64,000 bases of DNA from Methylohalobius crimeensis 10Ki (lineage in GTDB: Bacteria; Pseudomonadota; Gammaproteobacteria; Methylococcales; Methylothermaceae). The translations under genes and the position numbers were made by a program. Below, piece after piece: positions 43,854 through 54,600 of the stretch. The notes beneath the pieces are model-generated. The model was given only the letters and a program-made list of their open reading frames with translations, was not told the origin of the DNA and ran no database searches. The stretch is taken from assembly GCF_000421465.1 (NCBI RefSeq), contig NZ_ATXB01000001.1, forward strand, positions 2,573,001-2,637,000. The letters run 5' to 3'. Positions within the stretch are counted from its first letter, which is position 1; each line of letters begins with the position of its first letter.

Positions 43854-45092
43854 TCATCCAAGGGGGGAGGAGTTTCTTCCTCCGCTTGAGTCGACTTGTT
43901 GCGCCACCATTTCTCGAAAACATTGGCCGGAATCGTATTGTTTTAATATATAGGCAGCGTCACCGGCTGCCCGACCATAAGCAACATCTTCCAGTATCAA
44001 GGCTGCCGTTTTACAAATTTCCAGGGGGTCGACGCGAGCAGCGCGGAAAGCAATGCCGGCACCCAAGTGAGCGATAGCCCCCATATTCAGCAATTGATCC
44101 ATATTGGAGCAAATGCCTATTACCGGTATTCCGCACGCCAGTGCCTGGTAGGTAGTCAAGCTGCCCCCATTGCTGACTACCAATTGCGCTCGGCGAGTCA
44201 CCACTTCCATGGGCAGTTCTTCGGCGACAAAAACATTGGCGGGCAATTTGCCGAGATCTATTTTGCCCAAAGTAGCGGCAACGATAGTGACAGGAAGAGA
44301 GGAAAGCCCTTGAATGACCGATGGCAGAAGGTGGGTTCGTCCCGAGCTTCCCAAAGTCACGAATATGACCGGCCGGTCCGAAGGCAAGCGCTCCCACCAC
44401 TCGGGTAACGCCGCTTTGGTGGACCAAAGGACCGGACCCAAAAAGTGATGGTCGGCCGGCAAAGCAAGCCCCGGATAAAGCTCGGGAACATCGGCATACA
44501 ATACGGTATCGCCGTCGGTGTAAAAATACCTGACATCCGGCGGCAGTTCTGCCAAACCGTGGCGCCGGCGTAGGTTATTAAAAGGGCGAGCGTGAATGGC
44601 GAAGACTTGTGAGATGACCTTGCGGAATACAGGTTCCAACCACGCCGGAGGCAACCATTCCAGGGGGGTCAAGCAGGGATAGGGAGGAATCGCGCACCAT
44701 TCCGGTCGCCAGTAGGCGTTGGCAATGTTGACATAAGGCACCTCCTCTGTCCGGGCGCTGATGGAAAGCGACAGGCGGAAATCCCCCACGACCACGTCCG
44801 GCCGGATCTGATTAAGCAGTCGAAGATCGTCGGCGACATAGCGCCTGAGGAGGTTTTTGGAGAAGATACGCAACCCCCAATCCAGCGCTCGCCTGAATTG
44901 GGACGGAGCCATGCTATCAAGAAAATGGATGGGAAGTGTGTAATCAGTCAGGAATTTTCGAAAGCCATTATCCGGACAAGCCAGATGAACATCCCATTCA
45001 TCCGTCGACAACTGGTCGATCAAGGCCAGCGGCCGGGCCAAATGAGCCAGGGTAACCGCCTCGGCGAAGAACAAGATCCGTGTCTTTCCCAT
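43854..45092 (-). CDS. UDP-glycosyltransferase (GT1/MGT family, sterol or macrolide glucosyltransferase-like)
   Basis: 412 residues with the GT-B fold. The N-terminal acceptor domain opens TRILFFAEAVTLAHLARPLALI. The C-terminal donor domain contains VIFVTLGSSGRTHLL and the PSPG-like region VVSNGGSLTTYQALACGIPVIGICSNMDQLLNMGAIAHLGAGIAF. Members glycosylate small hydrophobic acceptors such as sterols, polyketides or carotenoids using UDP-sugars. The start ATG 45092 lies just after the upstream stop (TGA-T-ATG). Its presence suggests that the operon makes a glycosylated hydrophobic molecule. Confidence 0.88.
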   Translation of the reverse strand: MGKTRILFFAEAVTLAHLARPLALIDQLSTDEWDVHLACPDNGFRKFLTDYTLPIHFLDSMAPSQFRRALDWGLRIFSKNLLRRYVADDLRLLNQIRPDVVVGDFRLSLSISARTEEVPYVNIANAYWRPEWCAIPPYPCLTPLEWLPPAWLEPVFRKVISQVFAIHARPFNNLRRRHGLAELPPDVRYFYTDGDTVLYADVPELYPGLALPADHHFLGPVLWSTKAALPEWWERLPSDRPVIFVTLGSSGRTHLLPSVIQGLSSLPVTIVAATLGKIDLGKLPANVFVAEELPMEVVTRRAQLVVSNGGSLTTYQALACGIPVIGICSNMDQLLNMGAIAHLGAGIAFRAARVDPLEICKTAALILEDVAYGRAAGDAAYILKQYDSGQCFREMVAQQVDSSGGRNSSPLG

Positions 45093-45093
45093 A

Positions 45094-45897
45094 TCAGGGC
45101 AACCGCGGCAGGATGGCGGGATTGAACATCTCCACACGGATTTCGGAACTGTGAAAACGATAATCCTCCCACACCAAAACGGTGGCCTTACCGGTTTGAT
45201 GGTTGATCATCAACATCCTGCCCGGCCGCCAAAACTTACCCAAGTAGTGTTTGTATCGATGATAGGTGAGGGATTTCAAATGATCGCCGCGACGATTATA
45301 GTATTCAATCTTCCAAGGAATATAATGTTCCTGATCGGTCCAGATCACCTGTTTACTGTAAAGAGAGTTCTCGTCCTTGGGATAACGTTCAGTTACGAAT
45401 ACCGAACGCCCTTTGTAATTATCGTCACGCAAGTATTTATAGGTGTATTTCTCGAGCACCGGTGCAGTCATGTCCTCGTAAGAAAATTCGCTGCCCATAA
45501 AAGAACCGCCCTTGTTGGCGGCAGAAATCCTTTTCACCCGTTTGAGTGCAGGCAGATACAGCCACTGGTCATCGTCTCCTTGCTTATGGGAGAAAGTCAG
45601 GAACTTGGTGCCGGCCACGTCGGCGGGGCTGTCGAAAATCAATAGGCTTTTGTCGCCATCATCGTTTCCTTCTAAATTGAAACTGCGAAGGTAGCGTTTG
45701 CTAGTTTCGCCGCGCTGATTACGCAGCAGCATCATTAGGTCGACCCGGAAATCTCGCCACCCTTCGTCGCGCCGCTCGACCTCACGCGCGATTTCCAGAC
45801 CCCGCTCTTCTGGCGTTAAAGCGAAAACGCTGGGATACCAAAACAAACAGACAAACCACAAAGATAATTTAATTATCGATTTGCGTCGCATTGGCAT
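45094..45897 (-). CDS. LolA-like outer-membrane lipoprotein-sorting family protein
   Basis: 267 residues. The signal peptide (LSLWFVCLFWYPSVFA, cleavage near residue 27) is followed by a beta-rich domain with RDFRVDLMMLLRNQRG, LIFDSPADVAGTKFL, DDQWLYLPALKRVKRI and WKIEYYNRRGDHLKSL, the pattern of the LolA-like family (outer membrane lipoprotein-sorting protein). These proteins are commonly encoded beside MMPL/RND transporters and are thought to carry lipids across the periplasm. It overlaps the MMPL gene by 29 bp if ATG 45897 is used; ATG 45891 is equally possible. Confidence 0.85.
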   Translation of the reverse strand: MPMRRKSIIKLSLWFVCLFWYPSVFALTPEERGLEIAREVERRDEGWRDFRVDLMMLLRNQRGETSKRYLRSFNLEGNDDGDKSLLIFDSPADVAGTKFLTFSHKQGDDDQWLYLPALKRVKRISAANKGGSFMGSEFSYEDMTAPVLEKYTYKYLRDDNYKGRSVFVTERYPKDENSLYSKQVIWTDQEHYIPWKIEYYNRRGDHLKSLTYHRYKHYLGKFWRPGRMLMINHQTGKATVLVWEDYRFHSSEIRVEMFNPAILPRLP

Positions 45898-48205
45898 ACT
45901 TTTTTTCCCTCTCACTTGCAAGCAACAAAGGCGGCAACAGAAGAAAATCTGCCATCAGCGCAAAGCTGATGGTAACCGCAACCAAAAGACCCATTTGGGC
46001 GTTGATCTCAAAATCCGACAGAGTCAGCACCAGGAAACCCGCCGCCAAAACCAATGAAGTAACCCATATGGCCCTGCCCACCTGCTCAAAAGCATAGTTG
46101 ATCGCAGCCACGGGCGAATATTGCAAATAATTTCGACCGCGAAGATATTTACTCAGAAAATGGACCGTATCATCCACCACGATCCCCAGCGTCATACTCG
46201 CCACCACCGATAAGCCCATGCTGATCTGCCCGTGGATTATTCCCCACAATCCGAAGGCCATAAGCGCCGGAACCACGTTAGGGATCAGACTGACCAGCCC
46301 CCAAAAAGCAGAACGGAAAGCAACGACCAGCGTCAAGGAAATCACCGCAAAAGCCACCCCTACGCCCAGCAACATGCCACGGATATTGCTTTGGCCGATA
46401 TGGGCGAACATGACTGTTCCCGCCGCTTGTGCCTGCATGTAATCAGGGGTGTTTTGCTGCAGCCAACGGTCGGAACGCTGTTCCAGGTCTAACAACTGAT
46501 TGCTAGAAAGGTTTTTTAGGGTAATGGTAATGCGCGAAGCCGACTTATCTACATTGATGCGATCATTGAGCTCCAATCCTGCCGGTAGGGACATCTGGTA
46601 TAACAAAAGATATTGTGCGGCCAATTCCCGGCTGTTCGGAATTCGATACCAAGCCGGATCGTTGGCATGCATGTTTCTATTAAGGCGCTTGATAATATCG
46701 GCGATCGAATAGACATGAAGGGTCTCGGGTTGGTTTCGGAACCAATGGGCAAAGCGATTCAAGGATTTCAGATACTCCGGCTCGGTAATACTTCCTCCTT
46801 GGGGAGCCCGAAGCGAATATTCCATAATATACATACCTGTTAGACGGGAGGTGGCGTACTCCGTATCCGCTCTGAATGTCACCGAAGGCGAAAAGTATTT
46901 AATCAGATCGTCGTTGAGTTCATTGCGTAGAGCAAAACCAGACAAGCAAAGCACAATTGCCGGCATGATAACCAACAACGCTTGACGTCGGTTAACCACG
47001 AAATTCGCCAGTTTTCCCATCCAAATAGCATCATGGCTGACGGCACTAGAAATGCCAATCGGCATGAACATGGCCAGCAATGGCAATAGCAGCAGGGTAT
47101 AGATAAACGCGAACCCCACTCCCATAGCCGAGATGTTTCCCAAATCGCGAAACGGAGGAGAATCGCTGAAATTCAGACTCAAAAACCCTAATGCGGTGGT
47201 AAAGCTGGTTAGAAAAACTGGCTGGAGATTGGTTTTCAAGCTTTCGGTCATAGCATTGAACTGAAATTGACGCCAGTCAAGTGGGCTGAGCCAGCCACGC
47301 CGCAAAACAATCAGAAAAGTCATCAGAACATGAACGCAATCAGCCACCGCCAAGGTTAGAATGATGTTGGGCGCCGCTGCCGAAGGGGGGGAAATGCGAA
47401 AACCCAACCAGCCGGCCAAACCCATGGTCGCACCAATAGACAGCAAGAGAGCGAGATAAGCCCACAAAGCGGCAACCAGGGAACGCAATAGCAGCCACAT
47501 AGCAACAAACACAAGACCGAACATGAGAGGGAACAGCGTTCCCATGTCCTGCTGGGAGGCTTCAGGGAAAGCTTGGCTCATCATCACGCCGCCGGTCAGC
47601 CGGACTTCCAGCAAAGGATCGCGTTCCTCCAATTGCCGCGCCAACTGCCGCACATGCGCCACTACCTTGGGGATCTCGGTCTGTTCATCAACTTCGGGCA
47701 GACGGACTGTCACGTGTACTCCCGTCACTCGCCCGTCGGGAGATACGACTCTTTGAACCAGCAAGGGTTCACTAAGTGCAATCCGGCGAATTGCAGCCAT
47801 ATCGCCCTGCGTTAGGGTTTCAGCATCTCGATAGAGATCGCGCACGATAAGTTCATTGCTACGCCCTACCGTGTACTGAAAGTTTTGCAGGGAATCGACC
47901 CTTTGCACATAGGGGATTAACCATGCTTGCTGCGTCAGCCATTCCACGTCATCAAGAACGCGGAGATTAAATACGCTGCCTTCCTTGGGAGTTAGGACAA
48001 ACAACACCGTGTCATCCTTGGTATAGGTGTCGTGAATGGTGTCAAGGGCCTGGAGGTATGGATTATCGGGATTGAAAAATACCCGATAGTTGGTGGTAAA
48101 AGTCAGGAATCGGGCACCGCTGATAAGCGCACCTGTTGCCAAAAGAAGCGTCACTAGCACCCACCAGCGCCAGCGATGCATCCATTTGAGGTAGCTTCGA
48201 TGCAT
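45869..48205 (-). CDS. MMPL/RND-family lipid transporter
   Basis: 778 residues. A first transmembrane helix (about 14-34) precedes a large periplasmic domain (about 40-220), then five helices (PLMFGLVFVAMWLLLRSL onward), a second periplasmic domain (420-600) and a final set of helices containing GIVVDDTVHFLSKYLRG near residue 670. This is the duplicated RND fold of MMPL exporters, related to hopanoid transporter HpnN and mycobacterial MmpL proteins. It lies 1 bp after prsT. With the LolA-like protein it forms a plausible inner-membrane-to-outer-membrane path for the lipid product of the downstream enzymes. Confidence 0.92.
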   Translation of the reverse strand: MHRSYLKWMHRWRWWVLVTLLLATGALISGARFLTFTTNYRVFFNPDNPYLQALDTIHDTYTKDDTVLFVLTPKEGSVFNLRVLDDVEWLTQQAWLIPYVQRVDSLQNFQYTVGRSNELIVRDLYRDAETLTQGDMAAIRRIALSEPLLVQRVVSPDGRVTGVHVTVRLPEVDEQTEIPKVVAHVRQLARQLEERDPLLEVRLTGGVMMSQAFPEASQQDMGTLFPLMFGLVFVAMWLLLRSLVAALWAYLALLLSIGATMGLAGWLGFRISPPSAAAPNIILTLAVADCVHVLMTFLIVLRRGWLSPLDWRQFQFNAMTESLKTNLQPVFLTSFTTALGFLSLNFSDSPPFRDLGNISAMGVGFAFIYTLLLLPLLAMFMPIGISSAVSHDAIWMGKLANFVVNRRQALLVIMPAIVLCLSGFALRNELNDDLIKYFSPSVTFRADTEYATSRLTGMYIMEYSLRAPQGGSITEPEYLKSLNRFAHWFRNQPETLHVYSIADIIKRLNRNMHANDPAWYRIPNSRELAAQYLLLYQMSLPAGLELNDRINVDKSASRITITLKNLSSNQLLDLEQRSDRWLQQNTPDYMQAQAAGTVMFAHIGQSNIRGMLLGVGVAFAVISLTLVVAFRSAFWGLVSLIPNVVPALMAFGLWGIIHGQISMGLSVVASMTLGIVVDDTVHFLSKYLRGRNYLQYSPVAAINYAFEQVGRAIWVTSLVLAAGFLVLTLSDFEINAQMGLLVAVTISFALMADFLLLPPLLLASEREKKYANATQIDN

Positions 48206-48206
48206 A

Positions 48207-50999
48207 TTAATCAGGGTGTAAATCTTTCAATAAGGCTTGTGCCGCCGGACGTTTCGGGAATTGCTCCGCCTGGGTCAAAAGCGATTCCAATACCTGACGT
48301 GCCTTGTTCTTTTGGCCGTCGGCAATTAATAACTTAGCCCAGTGGTATTGAATTAGAGGATTTTCTGGCTGCTTTGCGACAGCCAATTGCATTTCTTCCA
48401 ATGCGCGGCTGTTATTCCCATTGATACTGAGAGTCCAAGCCAATGTGTCGCGCATGCGAGCGGACTCCGGCATCAACTTAACCGCCCGTTCCGCGTAACG
48501 CAATGCTTCTCGGGGGGCTTTATTCCGCAGCAGCCACGCCAGATCATTCAGCGCCATGGCATGATCCGGATATATCTTCAACAAAGCACGCAAGCGATCT
48601 ATCGTTTCATCCAGACGATCACTTTTCCACAGCAGGTTGGCATAAGCGTAGGCAGCAGATCCGTCGCCCGGATGTTTACTCATCCAAGTCTTCAGAATCT
48701 CTTCGGAGCGCTTTTTGTCTCCACTGAACCAGTAAGCGCGAGCCAGGTTGATCGTCCAGCTGGAATCGGCCGATTGTGCCAATGCCTTTTCGTAATTGGA
48801 GATCACCGCCTCCCAGTCACCCGACTTCATCGCCAGCTCAGCTCGAAAGGCGAGCACACCCGCATTGTCCGGATAATTTTCAAATAATCTCTGTGCGTCT
48901 TCCTGGGCCTGTTGGATCTTGTTTTGCGACAATTTCAGCTTGATCAACGCCAGCCTCGCAGGAATAAAAGCGGGATCTAATTCCGCAGCCTTCTTCCACA
49001 TGCGTTCGGCTTTCACAAAATCGTCATTTCCAAGTGCCACTTTGCCAGCCAAATAATGGGCTTCAGCCGAGGATGGCGACGCTTCCAGAAGTTGCTGAAC
49101 GCTTTCGCGGGCGCTCGTCAATTGGTCGGTCTGCATCTGGGCTTTGACCAACAACATCAATAGATCTACCTGTTGCGGATATCTCGGCAGGATCTTTTCT
49201 ACTAAAGTTTGCGCTTTCTGGAACTCCCCGTAATTCAAATAAAATTGGGCCAGAATTACATGGGGAGCTAGGCTTTCAGGATGATCGCTAACAGCCTGTT
49301 CCAATTTTTGGCGGAAATCCTCCAACTTGCCTTCCTTTTCATCCAGCTCAGCTAAACGAAGCTGCGTGGCCAGATCTTTCGGATGTCGTTTTAAAACAAC
49401 TTCGTATAAGTCCCGAGCATCGCTATATTTTTGGTCTTTGATTGCAAACTGCGCCAAATTGTGAGCAATTGCAGGATTGCCGGGTTCTCTCTCCCAGGCC
49501 ATTTGAAAAGTGCTCTCCGCCTGCTCGCTTTCCCCCCGCGCAAGCTGAAGCGCACCAAGCAGATTAAATGGCAAGGCGCTGTCCACTAAATCCTTCTCGT
49601 CTTGCAAGCTCTGGATCAACTCCTCCGCTTCATTGAATTTCTTGGTCCGCAGATAGGACAAGGCTAATTGGACCTTGGCAGGAATCAGACCGGGATCCTG
49701 AACCAAGGCTTCCTTGAGTTCCTTGATTCCTAACTCACTCTCTCCACCGGCCAATAGCCCCAAACCTAACTTAGTTCGATATTCGGCTGATTCCGGTTCC
49801 AGCCCCACCATTTTCTGCAGATATTCAATACCCTTGTCTTGATTTCCCAGCGCAAACTCTATCTTGCTCATAATTTCTAGAACAACGCGATTCTCCGGTT
49901 GAAAAAGTAAAACCGGCTCCAGCGTCTTTTTGGCCTCTTTAGCCGCCCCCAGTCTGAGCTGGGTTAAGGCCAATACTTTTCTCGCTCGAACTGAATTGGG
50001 AGCGGACGTCATAAAGCGCGACAAATTTTCTTCTGCCTGGGCCAAATGATTCTGCAACAGATGGGCCACGCCGAGAAAATAATAGCCGGGCAGATATTGG
50101 TTATTGAGAGTAAGGACTTGCTCCAACTGGGTCTGAGCCTCGGCGTATCGTTTTTGCTGCAAAGCTAATAAACCAGCAGCATAGTGGGTCATAAAATAGC
50201 GAGGCGCGATTTTCTGAAGCCGTTGGATGTCCTCGGTCGCCCCTGCATACTTTTGACGCTCGATACGAACTAAAGCACGATCGACAAGGTCTGAAATGTT
50301 GATTGTATTAAAGTCGATTGCCTTGTCATAAGCCTCCTCGGCCTCTTCATAATTTTCCGCAACCCTTGCCAATTCAGCCTTAAAGCGCCATAGGCGTCCC
50401 TCCTCGGGAGCAACCTGCAATGCTTCGTCGAGCAGCCTTTCCGCCCGCCCCAAGTCATTATTTTTTGCCGCCAATCGCGCCATCCCAAGTTTCGGCAGAG
50501 GAGCTTGTGGATCAATTGCCAACCCCCGTCGATACTCAGCCTCGGCATTGTCGAGATTCCCCACCATTAGCCAGGCATCGCCGCGCAAAGACATTAATTT
50601 CACTTGCTGTTGAGGGGGAAGATTCGGCGGCACCTCGATTTTATCCAAGATTTCTCGATGTTTGTTCTGCAATATCAGTGCTTCAGCCAGAGAAATCATA
50701 ATCGCTTCTTTAGCCACACCCAATTCCACCGCGCGACGCAATTCCTTTTCTGCCGAGGCCCCATTGCCGGCTTGGACATAAAGTTGTCCCAAAAGCCTTC
50801 TTGCCTCAGGGTTTTTCGGGTTTTTCTGCAGGGCGTTCTTGAGTTCAATTATGCTCGCGCGCAGGTCACCTTGCGCCTGATATTCCTTTGCCCGGGAAAT
50901 GTGTTCTGCGTCGGTCAGATCGGGGGAGCAGGCACTGATTGTCAATGCGGCTATCAACGCCACGCTTAAGCGGCGTAAACTTAGTGCGGAATGGGCCAT
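48207..50999 (-). CDS. prsT: PrsT, PEP-CTERM system TPR-repeat lipoprotein
   Basis: 930 residues. A signal peptide ends in the lipobox ISAC (lipidated Cys 24), and more than 20 TPR-type helical repeats then run to the C-terminus. Typical repeat starts are SIIELKNALQKNPKNPEARRLLGQLYV, AERLLDEALQVAPEEG and YLAGKVALGNDDFVKAERMWKKAAELDP. Length, lipobox and repeat pattern match the PEP-CTERM-associated TPR lipoprotein family. ATG 50999 has AGGAG eight bases upstream. It is the first gene of the apparent eight-gene operon down to 39947. It may scaffold outer-membrane or periplasmic assembly of surface material. Confidence 0.93.
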   Translation of the reverse strand: MAHSALSLRRLSVALIAALTISACSPDLTDAEHISRAKEYQAQGDLRASIIELKNALQKNPKNPEARRLLGQLYVQAGNGASAEKELRRAVELGVAKEAIMISLAEALILQNKHREILDKIEVPPNLPPQQQVKLMSLRGDAWLMVGNLDNAEAEYRRGLAIDPQAPLPKLGMARLAAKNNDLGRAERLLDEALQVAPEEGRLWRFKAELARVAENYEEAEEAYDKAIDFNTINISDLVDRALVRIERQKYAGATEDIQRLQKIAPRYFMTHYAAGLLALQQKRYAEAQTQLEQVLTLNNQYLPGYYFLGVAHLLQNHLAQAEENLSRFMTSAPNSVRARKVLALTQLRLGAAKEAKKTLEPVLLFQPENRVVLEIMSKIEFALGNQDKGIEYLQKMVGLEPESAEYRTKLGLGLLAGGESELGIKELKEALVQDPGLIPAKVQLALSYLRTKKFNEAEELIQSLQDEKDLVDSALPFNLLGALQLARGESEQAESTFQMAWEREPGNPAIAHNLAQFAIKDQKYSDARDLYEVVLKRHPKDLATQLRLAELDEKEGKLEDFRQKLEQAVSDHPESLAPHVILAQFYLNYGEFQKAQTLVEKILPRYPQQVDLLMLLVKAQMQTDQLTSARESVQQLLEASPSSAEAHYLAGKVALGNDDFVKAERMWKKAAELDPAFIPARLALIKLKLSQNKIQQAQEDAQRLFENYPDNAGVLAFRAELAMKSGDWEAVISNYEKALAQSADSSWTINLARAYWFSGDKKRSEEILKTWMSKHPGDGSAAYAYANLLWKSDRLDETIDRLRALLKIYPDHAMALNDLAWLLRNKAPREALRYAERAVKLMPESARMRDTLAWTLSINGNNSRALEEMQLAVAKQPENPLIQYHWAKLLIADGQKNKARQVLESLLTQAEQFPKRPAAQALLKDLHPD

Positions 51000-51107
51000 G
51001 AGTAAACTCCTGTGAATAATGTACAACATGTAAATTCCGGCGCGGCTTTTTTCGAACGCTAGAAAAACACTTGTGCTTGTCCCCGAAAGGGATAAGGTAT
51101 CGCTTTT

Positions 51108-51584
51108 TCACTCCTCCTGTTCCTCAATCCGCCGCTTATGAATCTGCTCGCGGGCTTGCCGAGCCAAGTCCAGATAACGCTGACGCAGGATCTCCAATTC
51201 TTTCTCCTCCATTTCCTCCAGATCCAAAAGGATGTTTTCGGCCGAATCCATCGCGCGGATGAGTTCGTCGAGCTTGATCTGGATGGCGTCGGTGTCGCGA
51301 TTCTGGGTGTGTTGGATCAAGAACACCATCAGGAAAGTCACGATCGTGGTGGCGGTATTGATGATCAACTGCCAGGTGTCGCTGAAGCCAAACACCGGCC
51401 CGCTCAGCATCCACAGCAAAATAATGGCGATGGCGATGCTGAAGGCGAAGGGCCTTCCCGCCAAGCGCGAAGACAAACGGGCGAAGTGGTCGAAACGGCT
51501 GATCCAATAACCGGTATTGACACCCCATCGCCGGAACCGAGCTTCGATTGCAGCGGCGATTTTCAGTTCCTCTCTTTTAGCCAT
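51108..51584 (-). CDS. Low-affinity iron permease family protein
   Basis: 158 residues with two transmembrane helices (about 46-64 and 70-95) and the family block FAFSIAIAIILLWMLSGPVFGFSDTWQLIINTATTIVTFLMVFLIQHTQNRD, followed by a charged coiled-coil tail of 50 residues rich in Glu and Arg. The family name comes from weak similarity to fungal Fet4; in bacteria its transport role is unproven. AGGAGG lies six bases before the ATG. It starts 37 bp after the glutamate dehydrogenase stop, so it is probably the tail of that operon. Confidence 0.85.
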   Translation of the reverse strand: MAKREELKIAAAIEARFRRWGVNTGYWISRFDHFARLSSRLAGRPFAFSIAIAIILLWMLSGPVFGFSDTWQLIINTATTIVTFLMVFLIQHTQNRDTDAIQIKLDELIRAMDSAENILLDLEEMEEKELEILRQRYLDLARQAREQIHKRRIEEQEE

Positions 51585-51621
51585 GGGTTCTCCTCCTCTT
51601 GGGGTATGTTTTTTTATAAAT

Positions 51622-54600
51622 TTAATCCAGGCTATCCAAAACCCCTTCCAGCTCCAGGGTCAGGGCGGCGAAAAGGGTCAGATCTCCCGGCGGGCAAAGC
51701 TCGATCTCCCGGCCCAAGCGCTGGAAACGGGTGAATTTCTGCAGGCAATTGGGACAGCGTAGCAAATCGCCAATGGCTCGTCCGTCCTTGACCATAAAGC
51801 GGGCAATCCGGGCGCACGCCCCTTCGAGACGTTCCTCCAGGGTATTTTGGAGTCGACTTTCGCCTTCGGAACGGACCGCGACCTTGGCCAGCAGATCGAG
51901 CAATCCCGGCACCCCCAAGAATTCGGCCACTTCCCGGAAGATGCGCGCCACCTCGGCGAAATCGCCTTCCAAATCCAGGGTCAACCCCACCAACACGGGG
52001 AATTCCCGTATCTTGTCCAGCTGCATCAGCCGTTGCACCAATGCCTCCGGCAAACCTTCGGCGAGCAAATAGGCCGCTTCCCGCTCTTCCATCGAAAGGG
52101 ACAGTTGGCGGGTGTAAATTTGCCAATCATCCCGACAGCGGGCAAGGGTTTCCGCGGCCGGCTCGATTCGTCTTCCCTGCTCCAAAAACCAGCGGCAGCA
52201 CAACGCCAGGGCCTCCTCCACCCGCAGCAGCCAGACGTACACGCTCTGCGTGGATAAGGGCCCTTCCCGGGCCAGAAGCGCCTTGCGCAGCGCTTGACCT
52301 TCGATCACGGCATCGAAGGTCAAATACAAACCCACCGCCGACTCGATCAGGGAGCTGCCGATATCCTCCACCCAGGTCAGAAAAGTGACCCCGGCCCGGT
52401 CGATCAGAAAATTGCTCAAACAGGTGGCGGTAATCTCCCGCGCCAAGGGGTGGCAAACAATTTCTTCGCCGAAATGCTCCGCAAGAACGGGGGGGAAATA
52501 ACCCATCAAACAGGAGTGTAAAAAATCCTGACAGAGAAAATCCGGACGCGCCAGCAAGGCCTGCTTGAGCTGCATCTTGGCGTGGGAAGAGAGGACCGCC
52601 AGCTCGGGCCGGGTAAGATCGGCTTGGGAACGGGCCATCACCGTCTCCCGGCCGGGGAAATCCTCCGCGATTCGGTCCAGGAGACCGGCGTTTTCCAGCC
52701 GATCGGCCAGCCTCAAAAACGGCGCCACGTCCCGGCGCGACCGCGCCGCCTCCAAGGATATTCCCAACCCCTGGCCGGCGTTGTGCGCCAAAACGTGCGC
52801 CACCGCGGCCTCGCTGATCCGGTCCAGCCACCGGTGGGGGGTATCCTCCAGCTTACCCGCCCGTTGGAGCTGATCGAGCAAAATCTTGAAATTGACTTCG
52901 TGATCGGAAAGATCCACGCCGCCGGAGTTGTCGATGGCATCCAAATTGATTTTGCCGCCACTCAGCGCATATTCGATCCGACCCTTTTGCGTGAAGCCGA
53001 GATTGGCGCCCTCGGCCACCACGGACACCTTGAGCTGCCGGCCATCCACCCGCACGCCGTCGTTGCCGGGATCGCCCACGGCTTCGTTTTTCTCCTCCTC
53101 GGCCTTGACGTAGGTGCCGATCCCTCCCAGCCAAAGCAGATCGGCCTCGGCGGTGAGTAAATAATGCATCAAGCGCTCGCCGTCCAAGGTCGTCTGTCTG
53201 ATACCGAGCCAGCGCCGCACCCGGGGGGAAAGCTGGATTTCCTTGGCCTCCCGCGACCAAACGCCGCCCCCCTCGGAGATCAGGGAGCGGTCGTAGCGGT
53301 CCCAGTCGGCCGCCTCTTCGAACAGGCGCTTGCGCTCTCGATAGGAAACCTCGGGGTCGGAGTCGGGATCGAGGAAGATATAGCGCCCGGAAAAGGCCGC
53401 CAACAGCTTCAGGCGCGAAGACATGAGAAGCCCGTTACCGAACACATCGCCGTCCATGCTGCCGATCCCGATGGCGGTCACGGTTTCTCGATCCAGATCG
53501 CGGTCCAATTCGCGAAAGTGGCGTCGGGCGCATTCCCAAGCGCCCTTGGCGGTGATCCCCAATCGCTTGTGATCGTAGCCGTGGGAACCGCCGCTGGCGA
53601 AGGCGTCTCCGAGCCAGAATTGATAGTCCGCCGCCACCTGGTTGGCGGTATCCGACAGGCGGGCGGTTCCTTTGTCGGCCGCCACCACCAGATAATCGTC
53701 GTCGCCGTCGTAGCAAAGCACCCCGGGCGGGTGAACCACGCGGCCGTCCTCCCGGTTATCGGTCAAATCCAACAGGGCGCGCATGAAGTTGATGTAGGCA
53801 TGCTTGAGATCGGAGGGAGCGGCATTCGGCCGTTTGACCACGAACCCGCCCTTGGCGCCCTCGGGGACGATCAAGGCGTTCTTGAGCATCTGAGTTCGCA
53901 TGAGCTCCCAAATCTCGGTGCGAAAATCCTCCCGCCGCTCGGACCAGCGGATACCGCCCCGCGCCACTCGGCTGCCGCGCAGGTGCACCGCCTCCATGGT
54001 GGCGTGATGGACATAGATTTCGAACAAGGGCCGGGGAGCCGGCATCTCGATCACGCCCAAGCCGCTGAGCTTGAAAGCGAATCGGTCCTCGGCGCCGGGA
54101 CGGAAAAAATTGGTCCGCACCGTGGCATCGATCAAATTGAACACCATTCGCAGCAAGCGGTCGGCATGGAGGTCATCCACGCCGGCCAAGACTTCTTGGA
54201 GCTGCAAGCGCAGCGGCAAAAGCCCCTCTTCTTCGCGCTCGGTCAGCGTGGGCCAGGCAAGGCCGGGATCGAAGCGGATACGGAAATACTCACAGAGCAG
54301 CCGCGCCGCTTCCGGGTAATCCAGCAACGCCCGATGAAAGCTTTCCCGGCTGCCGCGTCCGTCCAGTTGCAGGTAGTAATTGCGATAGCCGCGCAGCACG
54401 TCGATCCGGCGCCAATCGAGCCCGGCTCCGAGCGCCAAGCCGTTCAAGGGATCGTCTTCGACCCGACCGGCCAAGATCGCGGCCAACAGCCCCAGCACGC
54501 CCTCGCGGGCGGCGGTCAAACGCTCCCGGCCGCTCGGGTCCTCCACTTGGAAACAACGCAGGTGGATCGTCTCTTGCGGCGCATGGATACGGAAACTGCG

